DNA of 64,000 bases, taken from positions 1,426,001 to 1,490,000 of the forward strand of contig NC_134961.1 in assembly GCF_965638725.1 (NCBI RefSeq), read 5' to 3'. Numbering within the stretch: position 1 is the first letter of the stretch; every line of letters begins with the position of its first letter. The notes under the pieces were generated by a model. It worked only from the letters and a program-made list of their open reading frames with translations, was not told where the DNA came from and made no database searches. Below are positions 44,301 to 56,300 of the stretch, piece after piece. Made by a program: the position numbers and the translations under genes. The stretch comes from Aptenodytes patagonicus (Eukaryota; Chordata; Aves; Sphenisciformes; Spheniscidae).

Positions 44301-47300
44301 AATGTCAAAGGAAAGAGACCAACTGGCATTTATTCCATAAAAATGACATGATTGTGAATTTCCGTTACGCTTTTTTTGTCTGCATGATGAAAACCATTGG
44401 TAGAAAAACCGGGGGTTGGTTTGTGTTTTTTGCTTAAGTAGCTTGGGTTGTCAAAAGACTGCCTTGAGGAGCTTCATGGTTGTGGTATTGGCAGTGAAGT
44501 GCTGCTATGGACTAGAAGGGATCAAGGCATGGAAATCTAAAGACAGCTTGTTCTTCTCTGAAATGCTAAGAGTTGATAGGGATTGAGGCTACTGCCAGTA
44601 CCTTCGTAGTAAAGGGGGCATGGAAAGGATGATGCTGAGGTCCCAGCAGCTGGGGATGACACCCCTAGATAAGGGGTAGCCTTGAGCAGAGAAGATAGAG
44701 CCACGTGGCGGTCCTACAGCAATCTGTAATCATGGAATGGTTTGGGTTGGAAGGGACCTTTCAAGGTCATCTAGTCCAACCCCCCTGCCGTGGGCAGGGA
44801 CATCTTCAACTAGATCAGGTTGCTCAGAGCCCCGTCCAACCTGACCTGGAATGTTTCCAGGGATGGGGCATCCACCACCTCTCTGGGCAACCTGGGCCAG
44901 TGCTTCACCACCCTCGGCGTAAAACAGTTCTTTCTTAGATCTAGTCTAAATCTACCCCCCTTTAGTTTAAAGCCATTCCCCCTTGTCCTGTCGCAACAGG
45001 CCCTGCTGAAAAGTCTGTCCCCATCTTTTTTATAAGCCCCCTTCAAGTACTGACAGGCTGCAAATGGGTGGCTGTTGGTCAAACACGGGCTGTTGGGTCC
45101 TGGCAAGCTTTTCAAGTGCCACTTACATGCTCTGTGGAGTTGTAAACAAGATGCGGGGGGGTAAACGTCTTGAGGATGGCTTGACTTTTCATGCGAAACC
45201 TCTGGTCCACTCACCAGTAGCGTGTGAGGCGGTTTATAACAGCGTTGTGTTTTTGTCTCCTTTCCCTCCCCTTTATCACTACGCTTCACCGGGATCTGAT
45301 GCTCCCTCGGAGCTGCTGTGCACGCTGTAGCAGCAAAAGGGGTTCCTGCTGGCTGGTAGCGAAGACTGGGGTAAGGTTGGTTTAGACAGGGAGTCAGGAG
45401 GTAGAGGCACGCTCTACAGAACTTCTGTGTCACCTTGTAAAGCGAGGGGGGGTTGTATCTTGCAGTTCTGTGGGTTATACAGAATCTAAGGCCACTGTGC
45501 AATATTTTAAAACAGCAAATACATAATTTGTCTTGCCTGTTCTACAGTTGCACTGTGTCTGTCTGATTGCAGTGATGGAGGCCAAGCCTTTTCTTGCCAG
45601 ATTTGTTACTAGCTAGAAATGCGGGGTTGCGTCGGGGTGGAGGAGAACCGAGTGTTTGTAAGGCATGAGGAGAAGCCATCCTGCTGGCATTTTGGGTTTT
45701 TTTTCCCCTTTTTGTTTTGATCTAGAAGATAATTGGAGGTGGGAAAGCCTCTTGCACGACATGATCTTGCTGCCTCTGCTCAATTAAGAGAAGTCCCAGA
45801 GTTTGTCTAACCTATTTTCAAACGCTCCAAGCTCTACGGTGTCTCTGCCCTCCGTGCTCTGACAGATCTTCAGCCTTTTTTCTTTTCCTGGTGATCAATT
45901 CAAGCTGCATTTCAATGTGCTTTGTTTTGCCTTCTTTAACTCTTACATCCTTCAAGTATCTGTCCTTGACTAACCAGCCTTCCTCTGCCCCCACATCAGC
46001 TATCCTCAGCTGCGCGCTCCATATTCGGCTTTTAACCTTTCCTTGCATGATGGTTTCTGAAGCTTTTTATCCGGTTTGTCGTGCTTTTCTGACCTCCCAC
46101 CACCTTTTCAGCTTCTTGTAATGAGGTGCCCAGCCTGAGCTGAGTGCTGCGGAAGAAATCCCATTTTGGGGGTAGCAGGTGTCACTCCAGACAGTGGCTG
46201 CAGAGAATCGTGGGGTTTATTTTTATTTTTAAATAGAACAATCTACAAGTTACTTTCTGGAACGAAGTCTGGATAGTGTCAAACTACAGCTTTTTAGTGG
46301 CTCTCCCCCCCCCCCCCCCCCCCCCCCCGGCCCCCAATCCAGGCTTGCTTTTCCTGCTCACCTCTGATGGATCCCTTGGGAATTGCGCACAGACCCTGGA
46401 TCAAATGCTTCTTGCCTCCAGCATAGTCCTCTCAGAGTTGCTGACATTGCATCTGATCTTGGGCGCCCTCCCTATTCCCCTTAGTCTTCTCCCACTTCCT
46501 GTGAAATCCAATAGTTTGGATCACTGTCATGAGGAAACCTCAATTTTTTTTTTAAATTTTTGGGGGTTCTTACGTGCTTTGAGCAGAGGAAATGCTAGCT
46601 TTGCTTATAAAGAGATTTCTAAAATTATCTTGCGTGGATTTGCAGGCCGTGTAAATGTGAGCGAAGCTTAAATTGCCTCCAACTGTGTCGCCACTGCTGT
46701 ACCTTTCGGCGGTTTTAATTGCTGTTTAACTTTGGTGTCCGCTACTGAGAGCGGGGCTGGGATTGCAGTGAGGGTGATACTGTGTATAATAGGTTTGAGC
46801 GTGCCAGTGGACGCGCTCACGCGTATGTGTGTTTTGGAAGAGGAGCGGATCTGAAATATTTTGCTTGCTTTGACCAGGGGCCCAGTTTTTCACCATAAAA
46901 ATTCATGGCAAAGCTCCTGTTCGTTTTGCCGGTTCGGGCGTGAGCCTTTCCTCACCGCAAATACCGGGCTGGCTCGGCTGGGAGCAGACCGCCGGGCTTG
47001 GTCTGCCTCTGTCCGCCTCCCTCTTCAAAGGAAGTTTTATCGTCGTTAATAACACATCTGTATTCTGCGGGAGCTCGAAGATGGGAGGTTTTTCCTTCTC
47101 CCTCTGAGAGGAAAATTCTTCCAAGCCAACATATTTCATGTAATGTATTTTGGGCGAGGTGGTTGCCGGTTAGCTGAAAATGGGATTTGCAAAGAAGTTT
47201 ATTCATTTGTAAATGTCCCAAAGACTCCAATAAAGAGATGATTTCTGTGCTCCCGGGTTTTTGCTTCTCCTGCTAAGTTTTGGCTTTAAGCTTCTTGAAG

Positions 47301-50300
47301 GCGTCCCTTCTTGGAGCGGCTGGGAAGGGTTAGGAGCGTATCACACCGCAAACAGATCTTTTGATGATATGTTTCATACTTACGTTTGCGGCCGTAATCA
47401 GATTGATGGCTTACCCGGGCTGGATCAAGTCTGGCAGGACCGTGAATACTCAAAGGCATGGTTTGTCTGCACGGGCTGGGAGGAGGGCGGTGATGGTAAC
47501 TTTATCCCAGCTACCAGTTTATTTAAGAAACCTTTTTATTCTTCCTTTCTCCTTCAGATTGAGAATACAGCTATTGCTGAGCGGGGCATTGATTTATTTT
47601 AATTACGGATTTTGGTAAAAGTTAGATGTGTTCCTCTGGAATTTGAGATCATTTCTGCAAATAAAGAAATGTTCTCCCCCCCCCTCCCCTTCCCAGAAGA
47701 AAAAAAAGCATCAGTGCCACCTTTGTAGAATTGGCAAATGCTGTGGGCAGGGAGGCAAGCGCGGGATTTCTGGGGAAGTGGGGTGTGGATGCGGCACCCG
47801 GTAATGAGGTGCCAGCATCCACAGCTGGCCAGCTGTGAGGCCAGCTTGTACTGGGTGAGTGCTGCCGAAGGCCGGGTCAGGAGCCCTAGCAGGTAAAAAG
47901 GACCCCATCTAAAGGTTTTCAGTGGGGTGTTTTTTTTGTCATTATTTGTTAAAAATGCTTGCAAGGGCTTTTTCCTGGGGTTGGGTTTTTTTATGCAATA
48001 AAAATTCTTCCAAAGTTTTGCTTAATGTTTGCCACATGGTGTGGGGCAGCTCTCTAACGTGGAGGTGGACTCAGGAGAGGCTTTCTCCCTTGTCAGGAGC
48101 AGGATATTTTTCTAAGGCTATGACTAATAAAAATTGGATTGGGGTCACCATAATTAACTGACTGGAATATGATACCGCACCACAACGCGGTGATTCGGCT
48201 CTTTCGGAGTCATTTCGACCTGGTATTGCTTATAACTGAACACTCTCAAAGCATTTCAGAGTTGCTTATACCATTACGTAACTCAATACAGCCAGTAATT
48301 GATAGTCATTACAACAATTGCCTACATACTTTCTCTCGATTTTATTCGTGTTTTGACTTTCGTTTGCTGCTTGTTGTCAGATGAGATCCGCTTTGAATCC
48401 AGCGGCTTTTTTCTTTTTTTTTTTTTTCTGGCTTTTGATTTTTGCAAAATGACTTCCCATTAGCCGCAGCCTACGGCCCCGCTTGGGCAGGGTGATCTTC
48501 CGCTGGGCCACCCTCGGCTTCCCCTCTCCCCTGGGACCATCAGGTTCCCGGCACTAGAAAGCTGCTGGTACGGTCCCCGTGAGAGCAGGCAGTGGGATGG
48601 GGGTGGACCGTGGCTTGCTTTTTCCCTATTTCTCCTGCTTGGCTCCATCCTTCCAAAATCCTGCTTGGGTTTCTGGTGGAGGGCACGGGACTGATTCCTC
48701 CACATGAGCCTGGAGTGAGCAACGCCAGCCTTTCCTTCTGTTTGCTTAAATTCAAACACCCGTGGAAAATGTGGGTACAACGCTGCCCGACTGGTTCTGG
48801 TGAGCTTCTCGGAAGCAGCGGTGCTTCTCTGGAAGCACGTTTTATCTGGCGTGCTGCGGTCAGGGGAGTGCGGTGCTGGTTAGGGACGTGGCAGAAAGAG
48901 AGCTCCAACAACTTGAAGCTTAAACTGCCATCTGACTCATCAGGTCCGAGCCCGTGGCTTGGCAGGAAGGCGCGTTCACGGGGGATGAATAGGATTAGGT
49001 AGTGATTTGAGATCTTGCTACTGTGTTCGCGTTGTGAAATGCGCCTGATGACACAGATAGTGAATTTGTCCTTGGGGAACTGCGCGTTTTATACTTTCGA
49101 TGCCTCTTACGCTCCCACATGCCAAAAGCATTTCCACCTCCTCTTGGACTATAACGCGTGTTCTCAGTGCTGCATTAAGCTGCCTGGAGCCGCTCTTCGG
49201 CTGGTGCTTTTTCGTGACATCTGCAGTACAGCTGTTTGCTTAACTAGCCAAACCAAGTCTGCAAGACAGTCATGCTTCTCTAGTTGTTCAATTCTCGCAG
49301 ACCCCCCAGAGCTCCTCTCAGACATCATTTTCCACTTTAAAAGCATTGCATCTTTCATTCCCCTCTCAAATTGATCTTTAACAGGATGCTTCTGCCTAGA
49401 GGAGGTCTGTGCCGAGCTGTGCTGTAGCGTTGCTGGTGGCAGCAGGGCTGCGATGGCCCGTGCGTCGCTGGTGACGCAGGTGGAGGCAGGTCCACGCGTG
49501 GCCGGGTTGTGTGATGATGGCAAAGCACGCGTGGGATGCTGCTGAAGGCTGATGCTTGCCACTGGTCCTGCTGGGCTGTAGGTCCAGGTTTGAAGCTTCC
49601 TAGCGGAGACAGGACTTTAACCAAACATAGCGGGAGAGACGTCATGGATTTCATAAGGCATAAAAATCACTGTTTCTTACTATCTCTGTGCGTTTGCTTG
49701 ATAGCGGGAAGATACTGGAATACCTACAGGCTCAAAGGGAGCTCATCCTCTGTACGCGTGTGGGGGGGTCGCAGTTAATATCAGTGGTGCCTGGCATGAA
49801 CCTTTTGGGAACCCAAAACATCCAAGCCCAAGGAATAGCCCCGAAGATGTAATGGGGCAGTGGAAACGCCAGCTTGGGCTGTCGGCATTGCTCTGAGTTG
49901 GACAGAAATTGTTTCTTCTTTCCAAACTTCGGTTTGTGATGAGGCTTCCCCCTCTCTGTAGAGTCTCTGCTGGAGTTGGTGCGGGGCAGAGGGTAAGTTC
50001 TTAACGGCTTTGTAGGTTGTCGGGGAGGAGGGAAGAGGAGGAAACATGTCCCCAAGGCCGCCCTTGGTCAGCTTCTTCCCAGACTGCTGCTATCACCAAG
50101 CTCGAGTGGATGGCGTTTGCTCTGCAGGGGGAAAGCAGGCTGAGAGTGAGTTTAAGCAGAACTCAAATCAATGTAAGTGGTGGTAGGTTCTTCAGCAGTA
50201 CGCTGCTGTTGTGGTTTTGGGGCTGGGCTGGGGTTTTTCTCAATGGAGGTGAGGAAGTGAGAGCCCCGGCGAGCTGCGGGTCTGGGACGGGGCTCCACCG

Positions 50301-53300
50301 CTGCTGGTGTGAGGCTTCCTTATGGTTGTGAACGTCCTGGGGTCAACGCCTGCTTTAGCCCTGGTTTTGGTCAGGGTCTTCCCCCTTCTCTAGGGAGAAA
50401 ACTGGTCTTAAAGCAGAGAGACACGTGGAGGCTGCTTGGGAGAAGGGGTCTGGGCTGCCTGGTGCTTGGCGTGCTCGGAGCAGTGCTTCACCCTGGCTGG
50501 CTCCTTATGTTGTAACACCAAAAACCCCTTGTAACAGAAAAATACCAGCGATACCAAACTGCTGAATTTGCTCGCTGAGCGTTGTCTTATTTGAGGTGAA
50601 TAATTTAGCCGAAACAAGCAATCGGGTGGCAGTGGTATTTGACGCAAATTTGAGTGCTTGCTTAAATGGCACCGGTTCTGGTGTTGCCTGCGTGGATCCT
50701 GGCACACCTGCCTGGTGTGTCCCCAGCACTGCAGAGGCCATCGGGGTCCTGGCATGGGACAGTGACAGCTCTGGGGATGTCCCGTGGCGCTGTACGGGAA
50801 GAGCAGCGCTGCTGTCTGTGTTACGAGGGTTGGTTGCAGCCGGTGGCCAGGGTTTGTTTGCAGGCTGAATGTCTCTCTGTTAGGTAATGTTGTGCGCAGC
50901 CTGGTAGTCTTCTGATTTTTTTTTTTAATAATGCATTGTAGTTCTTCAGGAAAAAAAGAGCTACTGTTCCCTCTGCTACAGTATCCCTTGGTGAAATACC
51001 AGTGGCGTTACATTGAGTTTGAGTCGCTGCTACTTCTGGGGAGTAAAATCGAAGGGAGAGAACCTGGTGCTGGGAGCCGTGTACTCTGGCAAGACTCAGC
51101 GGAGCCGACTGCTGACAGCCCTGTGGAAAACCCATTTGCTAGAGTCCAGTAGGAAACTGGGCTTGAGCAAAATGCGCAGGAGGTAAAAGGAGCCCAAACC
51201 AACAGTTTTTTAGAGAACAGAAGCTGACAAGGGCAGGAAACAAATGGGGAGCGTTTGCTCCGGCAGGGTGCAGGGCACGGTGCCGGGCCGAGATCCACGC
51301 GCCTGCTCCGTGGTTCTGCGGACCCGAGCAAATGCAGCGTGAAATGCGGGGCTGCTTGAGGGACCCTTCTGCTTGGGGAAAGTATAGCCATGTTGTAAGT
51401 GAAACTCTTCTAATGGGAAAATAATGTTCAGTTCCACTTTGGCTTTAAAAGCTGATCAGGACGTTGTGGCTTTCACTGCTGCCTTTGGCTGCAGAGGGAT
51501 TAAAAGGCATCTGTGCCTCCCTTTTCCATGGCAAAATTTCCTTATTTTTTCCAGGGGACTGGCAGTTCTTCGCCCCGCTCGCTGTGTGTGCGTGAGGAGA
51601 TTACAGCTGGGGGGAAAAAAATTAAGATTTTGATATCCTTGTGGAATTTTTTTCCTATGCCTGCTAAATGGATGCAGCAACTAGCTAATCCTCCCCTGGC
51701 TACTTGGAGCTCTGGGACTACTGTGCTGGCAGGAGCACAGTGGAAGGATGCAAAAAGCAGAAGCAAGGCTTGTGGGAGGCTACTTGCCCTGAAAGGTCCA
51801 AGGGAGATGCTGGAGACCTTGGTGTGCAACAGGGAACTTGCTCTTGGACTTTGTGCTGCACCTCTTCAGGCTCCGTGGAGCGTCCATCCCTTGGTGGCGT
51901 CGTGGGGGCAGGCTGGCAGCGCGGGTGGCGTGGCAGAGGCGTAGCGGATGAAGGAGGGATGCCGGCAGGAGAGGTAGGACTGAAAGCCCAGAGCAGAGAG
52001 GCAGGTCCCTTGTGAAGGGCGGGTGACTTGGCTGCCAGCCTGGCAGAGACCTGCAAAGCCGTAGTGGAGCGTGGGGAGCAAAATCCAGACCTCTTGCTGC
52101 TTCTTTGCTTGGAGGACCTGATGTGTGCTGGGCATGGCGAGATAGCTGGGCATGTGGTGGCCGCTGGAGAAGCACTGACATTGTCCTGGGTGGTTTTTTG
52201 TTGTTGTTGCGGCGAGGCTTGTAAACCCAGTGCTTACAATCCCACCCCAAAGTCCTGGGCTTCCCAAGCTATGCATTGCATCGCGGCCTCTTCTCCCTTC
52301 TTCTGAGAATCTACCTCTCAGCCTAGAAACTGTTCCGGGCTTTTCTTTTTTTTCCCTCCCTCCAGCACGTCTGCTTTGTGTACTTGCCTTTGCACAAACA
52401 GCCCTTTCTGAAGGCTGCGTGAAGGGTTGCCAAAAGGAGGGAAATAATTTGATGCAGTTCTAAAAAAGAAATGAGTCTTTATGCTTTGCTGGTCTCTGAG
52501 TCACGCTTGCTCGTATTACGATAAACTTAGTTTTGACAGTGTGGCAGGCTCAGGCTGGCTGGGGAAGGCGAGTTAGTTGTCTCACGCTTGGCTCTCTAAT
52601 ATTTAGCTGCCTGGTTGGGGACGGGCTTGTGTCTTACTCACCTGGGCTTCACCTCTGCAGCCCGAGAGGCTTCTCACCAAATTCCCAGGGTTTGCAAGTT
52701 GAGAGATGCAACTCTCTGTGCCTGCTTTCACGGTTTGCTTGTTTGTGCACTGACAGTAATAGGTTTCTCCTGTTTCTGGTTATTATGATCTTGTTTTAGA
52801 GATTATAGCATCTCCGTTGTATTTTGGAGAGGGTGAGTTAGTAAAAGCAAGTCCCGAGCTAGCGAGAGGATGTATTCTGGGATGTGCCATGGGGTTTTTG
52901 TGCTGCTTTCTAACCTGGTTGGGAGGAAACGGAAGCAAAAGCTGTGGTCTTGGATTTATAAGCCTGGACAGTCTTATAAACAGCCCCCGTCACAGAAATA
53001 CCTGGGTTTGTTGCAGGGGCCTTTACATGAAACTAGACCAAGCACTGCAAAATGTTCAGCATCTTAAAATGCCTAGTCCTCGGTATGTGACCTCCTGGCA
53101 TGTTTTATTGAGTTACTCGTCTGTTCGGATCAGCGCTAAAATCCTGCGTGGGCTTTCTGCCCCAGTTCTGCGCTCCGGCAGGATGCAGCCGTCCCGCCTC
53201 GAGCCCGGGGTGACTTCGGTTGTGGCGCTTGGCTCTTCCCCCAGGGGTGGCTCCAGCCTACATTAATGCATGTGTTTTATGTAAGAAGTAACCTTGCACT

Positions 53301-56300
53301 AAAGCTTTTTTTTTTTTTAATCAAGTCTCCTGCCTCTGAGCTGTGTGTTTGGAAGGGCAGAACAGGTTTCCCGTGTCATTAGAGGAACAGAAGCTAGAAA
53401 CAAAGCCTTCGATGTTTTGGAGGGTGGAGGAAGAACACTTTTCAAGTTTCATTTAAAAAAAAAAAAAAAAAAAAAAAGAATATGTTTATAGTAGAGTGTC
53501 GCTGCTGAAGCCTTTGAGCACTTACGTAGCAGCAGGAAATCTGGAACACTTGAGACAAACGCAATTACATTTGGATAAAAACATTTCAGTGTACCTTATG
53601 TTCCGGTTAATGTTTCCAAACCATCCTTGAAGTTGTGTCTTTAAATGTGTTTTTACGTTTCAGTGACAACAACTGATGGACAATTTGGAAATAGTTATAC
53701 TTGACGTTTGAGACCACACTTAAAAATACGACAAAGTGAGGCTCCTGAAGCCATAGTGAGCGTAGAGGTACTATGGCTGCCTGCAGGTAAGCCTTGGAGC
53801 TGGTAGGGTTAGACCAAAAAGGTCCTGTACTCGTGCCTGTTACGTGGTACGGACCAGAGGAATTTCTACCAGTAGGTAAAAAACCCCAAACTGCTGAATG
53901 TGAGTGGTCTGGGCTGGTGAAGACATCCTGCAGTTCGGCTCCACGCTGTGTGCCGAGGGTCTGGCTGGACTGATTTGTTCTGGTTTCTTGTGGGGGTGGG
54001 CAGGAAGAGTCTGGGTCCTCAGGCTTTTCTGGCTGCCAGCTCTTTAAAACAAATTCTGGCTTCTTTCTTCTTCCTGTTGAATTTTGAGCATTGGAAGGAA
54101 AGTCTTTTCCTTTGCACACTCCCGATGCGTATGGCGCTCAGTGGCTTTGGGAGCGAAATGCCGGAGGCTTGCTCCTCTGCATCAACTTTGGGTTTCTTCT
54201 TGGTTCACGGTTGACTTGGAGACTTCTTCCTTCCCCTTCCAAAAAGGGAAAGCAATAGTTTTCTGGGGAGGGAATTCTCTCCTGTTCACTGTGTATTCCC
54301 ATCTCTCTCCTCTGGTATTTCCTGTGCCTGCAGAAAGAATCCACTGACCCTGGGAGGGGCTGGCAAGCGGCATCGTGCCTCGACGTTCAGGGACAAAGTC
54401 TACTGGGTGCAAGACTGGTGTAGAAACTGCCTGAAGTAGGTCGATGACATGCCGAGCAGCTTTTCTTTTGGATAAATAGGAGGAAGGAGGGTTTGTTAGG
54501 CAAGCAGATGTGTTAAATGGTGAGGATATCGTCGTCTTGGGAAGGTAGGAGAGGAGGGGAGCTTGTTCCCGTTGGGGAACTTGCTCGGTTTGTTTCAAGG
54601 AAACGATCGAACTGCTGGGGCTTCTCTTGCTTGGTTTGTGGGTGATCCCTCTCCCATCCGGTTCTTTAAATACTTGCAGGCTGATGGAGAACCACGGGAG
54701 GCTTATTCCCCTTTTGCCTTACATAGTAGGTTTGATTATTTCTTCTGTAGCTGGAAGAGATGAGAATAAACCAGGCTGAATCTTTTTCTTTGTCTCCTTC
54801 TCAGAAAGATGTCTTGATTCTTGGTTTCAAATACTAGACTGGTAGCAGAGGGCCCTGCAGTGTTTGAAGCCTCTGGGACTGAAGTGACAGCAAGGACAGG
54901 TGAACTGATGTGGGCGCAAGATTAGGGACGCACGTTGCAGAAAGCATCTTCACCGAGTGTTGCTTATGGTGGACCTTTAAACAGAGACTTGACCAGCCAC
55001 AATCTGCCTGCTGATCTCCTCCTGGAGCTTCTGAAAGGGCTCAGAGAGCAACGCGCTCGCAGCAGCCCTGGATAAGTGCTGCCACTTGTGAAATAAATAA
55101 TGCAGCTCTTGCACTGCTTACTCACAATTGACCATTGCTTCTCCCTGTAATGAGATCTGCCCCCTTGAGGGTATTTTAAAGGTTCGTTAATTAGGTGTAA
55201 TTGCAGGAGAATAGAAACCTGCTCTGGGGTTCTGCCTGCTTTCTGTAATGCCTGATCCTTTAACAAATTACAGAGTTGGTTCCTATAAACATTGCTGGAG
55301 CCAGTGTAATCCCGAGTTATCAGCCTTCCACTCAGCCTGCTTGTTTACGTTGTTGAAGCCACAGAAGTGAAGCGCTGGAAAGGGTGTTCCTGGCTTTGGG
55401 ATAGGAGTGACTGTGGTTCAGATCACAGCAGCATTCTGGGAAATACGTCGCATGAAGCAACATGAAGTTATGCTCACATTGTCAGCATGGTAATGTCCTC
55501 TCAACACCCGGCACAGGGGGGATAGATGTGGTCTTAGCCCAGACAAATGCTGTATTAACAGGGATCAATTCATGTCAGCTGATCACGTTGCAACCCATTG
55601 ATTTAGCGACCGTGCAATCTAAAGAGAATGGCTGTATAGGGACAGCAAGTTGCACAGCTGCTCTGGTATTTGGCTGCAGGAGGTTCAGCAGTTCCAGCAT
55701 GCTTGCACATTTCCCAAAGATTAAAAAATACAACTACTCTGACTTCTGTAATTAGCATTTAAAAATATAACACTTTTTTTTTCTTGAAAGGATAGGTTTA
55801 GCCTTGAGAGACAAAGAGGGTTTTTACAAACAAATGAGTGCATTGGCTCATACCCTTCGATTAAATGCAGAGGGTAGAGATGCTGCATCTGCCTTTGCAT
55901 AACCATGAGAGACTTTTACGTTGCATGTGCTCGCTCTGTTAAATTGCTGTGTACCACTTCAGGCCAAAGATCTGGCTAAACATAGAGGAGAGTATATGGC
56001 GTGAGCCCTCTCCTGCACTTTAGAGTATCGCTAGCTAAAAATCCCCTCTATTTGGCAGTTACGCCAATGTGGCATTCCGCTTTCTCTCCACTTGAGTTCA
56101 GGGATTGTGTGACTTACAATACTGTTTTTCCCCCAAAGATAAAATATGTTCAGAGCAGATTTGGGCTTCTTGCAGACAGAAGAGGGTAGTCGGAGTTACG
56201 CGAGAGGTGCCTGGATTTTCATGTCCTGTCTCAGTCAAGCAGGCTTTGTGGGCCCCTGTATACCCAGAGTTGGTCTGGACCTGGTTATTCAATGTAAATG

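Noticed and set aside
48592-49002. A 136-codon + strand frame in RAB11FIP3 intron 1
   Set aside because: No domain, no splice or promoter context, and mixed composition typical of a chance frame.
53400-53500. Poly(A) run as the tail of a processed pseudogene
   Set aside because: The sequence upstream of the run resembles no coding exon set, and no flanking target duplication was found.
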